This document shows, piece by piece, positions 58,314 through 64,000 of a DNA stretch of 64,000 bases (positions are counted from its first letter, which is position 1; the number at the start of each line of letters is the position of its first letter). Location of the stretch: contig NZ_JAUOPE010000011.1 in assembly GCF_030546755.1 (NCBI RefSeq), forward strand, positions 1 to 64,000, read 5' to 3'. The translations under genes and the position numbers were made by a program. Origin of the DNA: Colwellia sp. 1_MG-2023. GTDB lineage: Bacteria > Pseudomonadota > Gammaproteobacteria > Enterobacterales > Alteromonadaceae. The notes under the pieces were generated by a model. That model worked only from the letters and a program-made list of their open reading frames with translations. It was not told the DNA's origin and made no database searches.

Positions 58314-59672
58314 ATGTCGCTATCAGTTGTCATTCTTGCTGCGGGTAAAGGTACTCGCATGCGCTCTTCTCTGCCAAAAGTATTACATCCAATTGCTGAT
58401 AAGCCTATGGTGAGTCATGTAATTGATGCAGCTCGCCACTTAAACGCTGAAAATATTTATGTGGTTTATGGATTTGGTGGAGACGTTTTAAAAGCAGTGG
58501 TTACTGGTGACGATTTAACGTTTGTTGAACAAAAAGAGCAGTTAGGAACAGGCCACGCAGTGGATATGGCATCACCTTATTTAAAGGATGATGAAAATGT
58601 TTTAGTGCTTTATGGTGATGTGCCGTTAACGAAAGTTTCAACCTTAGAAAGTCTGATAGAAGTAAAACCAGACCAAGGTATGTCTTTATTGACAGTTCAT
58701 TTATCAAATCCAACCGGCTATGGTCGAATTGTGAGAGAAAATCAAACGGTTGTTGGTATTGTTGAACAAAAAGACGCCAATGAAGAGCAGTTAAAAATTA
58801 ATGAATGTAACACAGGCATTCTTTTAGCAAATGGTAAAGATTTAAAGCGATGGTTAGGAAATTTATCTAACGAAAATGCCCAGGGCGAGTATTACTTAAC
58901 AGATATTATTGCTGCTTGTCACCATGAAGGCAAAGAAATAACTACAGCACACCCTGAAACTGAAATTGAAGTAGAAGGCGCTAATAATCGCGTACAACTT
59001 GCGGCATTAGAAAGAGCATTTCAATTACGTAATGCTGAAGCGTTAATGATTGCAGGGGCAAGTCTTCGAGATCCTAATCGAATCGATATTCGAGGAAAAA
59101 TGATGATAGGTCAAGAAGTACAAATTGACATTAATTGTATTTTCGAAGGAGAAGTGGTGTTAGCGCATGGCGTAACAATTGGTGCTAACTGTATTTTGAA
59201 AGATTGCTCGATTGGTGAAAATACCGTGATAAAACCCAATACGATTATCGAAGGTGCCGTCATTGGAGATAACTGTTCTGCGGGACCATTTGCTCGTATT
59301 CGACCAGACAGCGTAATGAACGAAAACTCTCACATTGGCAATTTTGTTGAGATGAAAAAAACCACCTTAGGTAGTGGCAGTAAATCAGGGCATTTAACGT
59401 ATTTAGGCAATACCACAGTTGGCAACAACGTTAATATAGGAGCTGGCACAATTACATGTAATTATGATGGTGTTAATAAATCTCATACCACCATAGACGA
59501 TAACGCTTTTATTGGTTCAAATAGTTCATTGGTTGCTCCTGTATTTATTGGTTCTGGTGCTACTGTTGGGGCTGGATCTGTTATTGCAAAAGATGTAGAA
59601 GTGGATGAGTTAGCCGTAGCGCGAGGAAAACAACGCAATATTGCCGGTTGGAAAAAACCGACTAAAAAATAA
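58314..59672 (+). CDS. glmU: Bifunctional GlmU (acetyltransferase/uridyltransferase)
   Basis: Makes UDP-GlcNAc from glucosamine-1-phosphate in two steps. The 452 residues have the N-terminal pyrophosphorylase domain with [19 protein letters not shown], then a left-handed beta-helix from about 250 with the acetyl-CoA site. Both active-site regions are intact ([27 protein letters not shown]). In E. coli glmU-glmS follows atpC directly; here an alkaline phosphatase module lies between. Confidence 0.97.
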   Translation: MSLSVVILAAGKGTRMRSSLPKVLHPIADKPMVSHVIDAARHLNAENIYVVYGFGGDVLKAVVTGDDLTFVEQKEQLGTGHAVDMASPYLKDDENVLVLYGDVPLTKVSTLESLIEVKPDQGMSLLTVHLSNPTGYGRIVRENQTVVGIVEQKDANEEQLKINECNTGILLANGKDLKRWLGNLSNENAQGEYYLTDIIAACHHEGKEITTAHPETEIEVEGANNRVQLAALERAFQLRNAEALMIAGASLRDPNRIDIRGKMMIGQEVQIDINCIFEGEVVLAHGVTIGANCILKDCSIGENTVIKPNTIIEGAVIGDNCSAGPFARIRPDSVMNENSHIGNFVEMKKTTLGSGSKSGHLTYLGNTTVGNNVNIGAGTITCNYDGVNKSHTTIDDNAFIGSNSSLVAPVFIGSGATVGAGSVIAKDVEVDELAVARGKQRNIAGWKKPTKK

Positions 59673-59688
59673 TAAATTCACTTATCTG

Positions 59689-59712
59689 GGGTATTAAGCC
59701 GATTTAATACCC
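59689..59712 (+). terminator. Hairpin after glmU
   Basis: GGGTATTAA pairs with TTAATACCC (9 bp) around a 6-nt loop. No T run follows, so the terminator call is weak. It could equally be an operator for the DeoR regulator encoded downstream. Confidence 0.35.
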
Positions 59713-59834
59713 TAACCTTAATTCCTACATACGATTTCATACCACCAAATAATAAATTCTGATTGTTTTTTATCACAACTTTTGCTTAAATGGATAAGTT
59801 TTAAAACGAAACTTAATTAAGTAAATCGAAAGTT

Positions 59835-60596
59835 ATGACAAAAAGAAATACTAAACAACGACGCCATATCATTATTACTGAACTAAATAATTCAGGGGAA
59901 GTAAGCGTTGATCAACTTTCTAAGAAATTTGATACCTCAGAAGTTACCATAAGAAAAGACTTAGCAGCACTGGAGAATAGTGGGTTATTACTGCGCCGCT
60001 ATGGTGGTGCTGTTTCATTACCGAGGGAATTAATTGAGCCAAAGTGCGAAAAACTTTCAAAACGAAAGATTAGTATTGCTAAAAAAGCAGCAACTCTCAT
60101 CCGTGATCATAATCGCATTATTTTAGACAGTGGCAGCACAACATCGGCACTCGTGAACGAACTGAGTAAAAAATCTGGTTTAGTGGTAATGACAAACTCA
60201 TTATCGATAGCATCAGAAATACATGCCTTAGAAAATGAACCGACCTTATTGATGACCGGTGGTACATGGGATCCTCTTTCTGAATCATTTCAAGGAAAAG
60301 TAGCTGAAAGTGTTTTGCGCTCTTATGACTTTGATCAGTTATTTATTGGCGCAGATGGCATTGATATTGAGCGTGGCACTACTACCTTTAATGAATTACT
60401 TGGTTTAAGCCAAGTGATGGCTGAAGTGTCTCGTGAAGTGATTGTGATGATCGAATCAGAAAAAATTAATCGTAAAATTCCGAATTTAGAAATCCCATGG
60501 CAACAAGTGCACACACTTATTACTGATGACGATTTATCTGAAGACGTGAGAAATAAACTAATAAAACAAGGCATAAATTTAATTTGTGCAAAGTAA
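59835..60596 (+). CDS. DeoR-family transcriptional regulator
   Basis: A 253-residue repressor: a winged helix-turn-helix at about 5-58 (RRHIIITELNNSGEVSVDQLSKKF ... TIRKDLAALENSGLLLRRYGGA) and a phosphosugar-sensing DeoRC domain with DSGSTTSALVNEL and IGADGID. Its position just before glmS, 22 bp upstream, suggests control of glucosamine-6-phosphate synthesis and sensing of an amino sugar phosphate. Related genes lie beside glmS in Vibrio and Shewanella. Confidence 0.85.
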   Translation: MTKRNTKQRRHIIITELNNSGEVSVDQLSKKFDTSEVTIRKDLAALENSGLLLRRYGGAVSLPRELIEPKCEKLSKRKISIAKKAATLIRDHNRIILDSGSTTSALVNELSKKSGLVVMTNSLSIASEIHALENEPTLLMTGGTWDPLSESFQGKVAESVLRSYDFDQLFIGADGIDIERGTTTFNELLGLSQVMAEVSREVIVMIESEKINRKIPNLEIPWQQVHTLITDDDLSEDVRNKLIKQGINLICAK

Positions 60597-60618
60597 AAAT
60601 TAAAAAGGAAAGATAAAT

Positions 60619-62451
60619 ATGTGTGGGATCGTCGGTGCAGTTGCACAACGTGATGTGGCAGATATATTAGTAGAAGGACTTAAACGTCTAGAATATCGAG
60701 GTTATGATTCAGCTGGTGTGGCGATTATCAATAATGATAAACAATTACAGCGATCTCGACGTTTAGGTAAAGTTCAAGAGCTTGCAGATGCATTAATTGC
60801 AACCCCGCTTTTTGGTGGAACAGGTATTGCGCATACTCGTTGGGCAACACATGGAGCACCAAGTGAAGTCAATGCTCACCCTCATTTATCAAGTGACAAT
60901 ATCGCTGTCGTGCATAACGGCATTATTGAGAACCACAAAGAACTGAGAGAAAAACTACAAACATTAGGTTATGTCTTTGTTTCTGAAACAGATACAGAAG
61001 TGATTGCCCACCTAGTACATCATGAATTGAAAACAGCTGATTCACTTGTACAAGCAGTACAAAAAACAGCACTTCAGCTTGATGGCGCATACGGCACTGT
61101 AGTGATGGACAGCCAAGATAAAGATCGAATTGTGGTTGCTCGTTCTGGTAGTCCATTAGTGATTGGTTATGGCGTAGGTGAAAACTTTATTGCTTCAGAT
61201 ATGATGGCATTATTACCCGTAACGCGTAAGTTCTCTTTCTTAGAAGAAGGCGATGTTGCTGAAATCACACGCTTTTCGGTTAATATTTTTGATGTTGAAG
61301 GTCTACCGGTTGAACGTGAAGCTAAAGAGCGCGAAGTCGCTCAAGACATTGGTGACAAAGGTGAGTATCGTCACTACATGTTAAAAGAAACTTACGAACA
61401 GCCTACCGCTATTCGTAATACCCTTGAAGGTCGTTTAATTGGTCACGCATTAGATGTAAACACCTTTGGTGATGGTGCTGACACTATCTTTAAAGAAATT
61501 GAACATGTACAAATTATCGCTTGTGGTACTAGTTACCATTCAGGCATGGTGGCACGGTATTGGTTAGAGTCGTTAGCCGGAGTTTCTTGTAATATCGAAA
61601 TTGCCAGTGAATTTCGCTACCGAAAATCTCATGTTCCTAAAAATGCCCTAATCGTCACTATTTCACAATCTGGTGAAACGGCAGATACTTTAGCAGCATT
61701 ACGTTTAGCAAAAGAGCTAGGCTATCGAGCAAGTTTAACGATTTGTAATGTCACGGGCTCTTCTTTAGTGCGTGAATCTGATTTAGCCTTTATGACTAAA
61801 GCCGGCGCAGAAATTGGTGTTGCATCAACAAAAGCCTTTACCACTCAATTGGTTGGTTTGTTGATGATGACCTTAGCCATCGGCCAACACAATGGCATGA
61901 GCGAAAATGTTCAACATGACATTGCTCAATCACTACTAACCTTGCCAAATAAACTTGATGAAGTACTCGCATTAGCTAATTCTATTGAAGATTTAGCTGA
62001 GGATTTTGCTGATAAACATCATGCATTATTTTTAGGTCGAGGTGATCAATACCCAATCGCAATGGAAGGCGCGTTAAAGCTAAAAGAAATTTCATATATT
62101 CATGCTGAAGCATACGCGGCAGGAGAACTAAAACACGGGCCATTAGCCCTGATAGACGCTGAAATGCCGGTTATCGTGGTTGCGCCACAAAACGATTTAA
62201 TTGAAAAATTAAAATCAAACGTTGAAGAAGTACGTGCCCGTGGCGGTCTAATGTATGTATTTGCAGATGCTGATGCAAAATTTGAAAGCGATGACACCAT
62301 GAAAGTGATCAACGTGCCACATTGTGACGACTTAATCGCACCCATTGTTTATACATTACCCCTGCAATTGTTGTCATATTATGTGGCGATTATTAAAGGC
62401 ACCGATGTTGATCAACCACGAAATTTGGCAAAAAGTGTCACGGTTGAGTAA
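60619..62451 (+). CDS. glmS: Glutamine-fructose-6-phosphate aminotransferase
   Basis: Makes glucosamine-6-phosphate, the first step of UDP-GlcNAc synthesis. The 610 residues equal E. coli. The N-terminal glutaminase has the nucleophile Cys2 ([10 protein letters not shown]), and two SIS domains follow with CGTSYHSG and [17 protein letters not shown]. The C-terminus [13 protein letters not shown] is canonical. An AAGGA Shine-Dalgarno precedes the ATG. No glmS ribozyme is visible. Confidence 0.97.
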   Translation: MCGIVGAVAQRDVADILVEGLKRLEYRGYDSAGVAIINNDKQLQRSRRLGKVQELADALIATPLFGGTGIAHTRWATHGAPSEVNAHPHLSSDNIAVVHNGIIENHKELREKLQTLGYVFVSETDTEVIAHLVHHELKTADSLVQAVQKTALQLDGAYGTVVMDSQDKDRIVVARSGSPLVIGYGVGENFIASDMMALLPVTRKFSFLEEGDVAEITRFSVNIFDVEGLPVEREAKEREVAQDIGDKGEYRHYMLKETYEQPTAIRNTLEGRLIGHALDVNTFGDGADTIFKEIEHVQIIACGTSYHSGMVARYWLESLAGVSCNIEIASEFRYRKSHVPKNALIVTISQSGETADTLAALRLAKELGYRASLTICNVTGSSLVRESDLAFMTKAGAEIGVASTKAFTTQLVGLLMMTLAIGQHNGMSENVQHDIAQSLLTLPNKLDEVLALANSIEDLAEDFADKHHALFLGRGDQYPIAMEGALKLKEISYIHAEAYAAGELKHGPLALIDAEMPVIVVAPQNDLIEKLKSNVEEVRARGGLMYVFADADAKFESDDTMKVINVPHCDDLIAPIVYTLPLQLLSYYVAIIKGTDVDQPRNLAKSVTVE

Positions 62452-62517
62452 CTTTTGATTGATAAATCACATTCCTGTGGGATAGTAATATAGTTTGACC
62501 CTGTTATGGGAAAGTGA

Positions 62518-62545
62518 AAGCCGACAATTATGTCGGCTTAGTTTT
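62518..62545 (+). terminator. Terminator after glmS
   Basis: AAGCCGACA pairs with TGTCGGCTT across a 4-nt loop (ATTA), with AGTTTTA following. It lies between glmS and the converging YCII genes. Confidence 0.8.
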
Positions 62546-62555
62546 ATGTTCAAGC

Positions 62556-62906
62556 TTAATTCAATTCATTTAACTGCATAATGGGTCTTACTTCTACTGT
62601 GCCTTTTTTAGCGGGTGGTAAACTTGCTGCTATCTCAAGAGCTTGGTCTAAATTATCCACATCAACAATATAGTAACCTCCGAGTTGTTCTGTGGTTTCG
62701 GCAAAGGGACCATCTGTGATTTGCTGTTTACCATTTCTCACCCGTAAACTAGTGGCGCTAGTAATGGGGTGTAATGGGGCAGAAGAAATCAATTTTCCTT
62801 GTGCCGTTAATGCTTCACTGATTGCTCTTGATTTTTTATAACAAGCTTCGCTTTCTTCTTCGGTCCAGCAATTTTCATCACTATAAATTAACAGTATATA
62901 TTGCAT
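62556..62906 (-). CDS. YCII/DGPF family protein
   Basis: A 116-residue YCII-related protein with a ferredoxin-like alpha-beta fold. It starts MQYILLIYSDENCW and has the diagnostic ITDGPFAETTEQLGGYYIVDV and a C-terminal TVEVRPIMQL. Members of this group are often encoded beside ECF-type sigma factors and look like small enzymes or regulators of unknown chemistry. It is the third gene of the YCII cluster, 13 bp after the fusion gene. Confidence 0.85.
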   Translation of the reverse strand: MQYILLIYSDENCWTEEESEACYKKSRAISEALTAQGKLISSAPLHPITSATSLRVRNGKQQITDGPFAETTEQLGGYYIVDVDNLDQALEIAASLPPAKKGTVEVRPIMQLNELN

Positions 62907-62919
62907 AATAACTCCTTAG

Positions 62920-63765
62920 TTAAGCGCCATTTTCGGGCAACATGACCATCCAATTAACCCCAAATTTGTCGGTCACTTGGCCGTAGAGTGGTGACCAAAA
63001 TGTTTCTGCTAAGGGCATGTTTATTTTTCCTTCTTTAGCTAAAGCAGCAAAAATTGCATTGACTTCCTTAGCTGTTTCTAGGGTCAAGGCTAAACTAAAA
63101 CCGCTCATTTGGGTACCATCTCCACAACCATCTGAGGCTAAAAATCTAGCATTACCAAGCGTAAATTCGCCATGCATGATTTTATTTTTATATTCTTCGC
63201 CTGATAAATCATCAGGTAAAGGCTCTGGGCTTTCACTAAAGCGCATTAAAAAATGAATTTCAGCCCCTAGCGCTTGTTGATAAAAATTCAGCGCTTTTTC
63301 ACAATGTCCAGAGAAAAATAGATAGTTGTTAACCTGAGTTTTTGATGAAGCTAGCTGTTGTCTCATTTTTTCTTCTTGTGCTAATACGGCTTCACTACCA
63401 CTCACTTCTGCAAAATCCTCCATGGTGTAGAATGGGCGAATTTCAATTTCAGAATCTGCCGTCATTGGGTTAGGGCACTTTTTCACCCACTCAATAGCCT
63501 CTTCCATTGAATTTACATTCCATATCCAATAACCGGCAATGAGCTCGTTGGTTTCGATAAAGGGGCCTTGGGTAAGATCTCGATTTTCGCCACTAAAACG
63601 TACTCTAAAACCTTCACTACTTGGTTTTAGACCTTCTCCCGATTCCACAATGCCTGCATTTACCAGCTCTTGATTGTAGTTACCCATAGCCGTTAATAAT
63701 TCAGCACTGGGTAGCTCGCCTTGTTCAGAACTGTTTGTTGCTTTAATCATTATCATGACTTTCAT
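62920..63765 (-). CDS. YCII domain fused to PhnB-like VOC domain
   Basis: A 281-residue fusion. Residues 1-115 are a YCII domain, with TQGPF in place of the usual DGPF. After a helical linker (about 120-140) a vicinal-oxygen-chelate domain of the PhnB/glyoxalase type begins (NNYLFFSGHCEKALNFYQQALGAEI) and ends with FGVNWMVMLPENGA. Such VOC proteins often bind metal, but the role here is unknown. The combination with the flanking YCII genes suggests a common substrate. Confidence 0.85.
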   Translation of the reverse strand: MKVMIMIKATNSSEQGELPSAELLTAMGNYNQELVNAGIVESGEGLKPSSEGFRVRFSGENRDLTQGPFIETNELIAGYWIWNVNSMEEAIEWVKKCPNPMTADSEIEIRPFYTMEDFAEVSGSEAVLAQEEKMRQQLASSKTQVNNYLFFSGHCEKALNFYQQALGAEIHFLMRFSESPEPLPDDLSGEEYKNKIMHGEFTLGNARFLASDGCGDGTQMSGFSLALTLETAKEVNAIFAALAKEGKINMPLAETFWSPLYGQVTDKFGVNWMVMLPENGA

Positions 63766-63782
63766 AATATTTTCCTTATAAA

Positions 63783-64000
63783 CTAATTATTGAACTTGTT
63801 GTTGCGTGCAAGGATTTGTTGATTAATGGTTTCATCTGCACAGCGAATTTCAAACGGCCCCATTTTAACGCCCGGGTGTTTTGCCATTAAGCTAATGGCA
63901 TGATTAAGATCCTTAGCCTCAAGAAATAAAATACCACCCAATACCTCTTTGGTTTCTGTGAAAGGCCCATCCAGTACATCGACATCACCACTTTTAATTC
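63783..64000 (-). CDS. YCII/DGPF family protein, 5' end outside window
   Basis: Only the C-terminal about 72 codons are in the window. They contain [23 protein letters not shown] and the ending [25 protein letters not shown] before the TAG at 63783-63785. The DGPF motif places it in the YCII family, the third such gene in the row. The 5' part and any upstream ECF sigma factor lie past the edge. Confidence 0.8.
   Translation of the reverse strand, partial: IKSGDVDVLDGPFTETKEVLGGILFLEAKDLNHAISLMAKHPGVKMGPFEIRCADETINQQILARNNKFNN

Noticed and set aside
60335-60646. Antisense open frame across the DeoR-glmS junction
   Set aside because: No Shine-Dalgarno and a shadow of the real genes; composition follows the opposite strand.

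Overview
The window is a chromosome segment of about 38-40% GC (by eye) from a gammaproteobacterium. Gene order and protein sequences fit the order Alteromonadales, most likely a Colwelliaceae-type marine bacterium (Colwellia/Thalassotalea-like). This placement is inferred from synteny and sequence feel, not from a search. Almost every gene is a recognisable housekeeping gene. I see no IS element, prophage, CRISPR array, tRNA or rRNA gene body.

Layout. 1-308: a minus-strand rRNA-type promoter at the left edge, pointing out of the window. 309-12242: the yrdA-yrdB-aroE / tsaC / yrdD-smg-dprA-LysM neighbourhood, interleaved with dgkA, a membrane diguanylate cyclase, hemF, an acyl-CoA synthetase and purEK. 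12369-16573: def-fmt-rsmB-trkA. 16583-20937: an orphan solute-binding protein, then trkH-yigZ-pepQ on the minus strand, so the two halves of the Trk potassium system lie tail to tail. 21077-27387: Slt transglycosylase, a beta-barrel protein ending in a SPOR domain, tusA and glySQ. 27644-33681: dnaA-dnaN-recF-gyrB on the minus strand, with two parS sites inside recF. 34139-38054: rpmH-rnpA-yidD-yidC-mnmE on the plus strand. 38059-41337: an MMPL/RND exporter with an MlaA lipoprotein. 41511-46649: mioC, an origin-like intergenic region, mnmG-rsmG-parA-parB. 46826-53699: the complete atpIBEFHAGDC operon. 53921-58227: a phosphate-scavenging insertion with two tandem alkaline phosphatases behind a Pho-box-like sequence. 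58314-62451: glmU, a DeoR regulator and glmS. 62556-64000: three YCII/DGPF-family genes, the last cut by the window edge.

The window carries the replication start machinery: initiator (dnaA), clamp (dnaN), gyrase B, ParA/ParB with parS, and two separate intergenic regions that look like origins. The mioC-mnmG region has four DnaA-box-like 9-mers and ten GATC sites in about 190 bp, in the enterobacterial/Vibrio position. The dnaA-rpmH region has two boxes and four GATC sites, in the Pseudomonas/Bacillus position. The two regions share a 17-bp element with one mismatch that carries GATC sites spaced 11 bp apart.

I did not find a clearly new multi-gene system. The points most worth following are the shared GATC element, the recF-embedded parS pair, the tandem alkaline phosphatases inserted between atp and glmU, the hairpin-presented ribosome-binding site with a 13-codon ORF before dprA, and the DGPF cluster, whose family often accompanies an ECF sigma factor that may lie just beyond the right edge.
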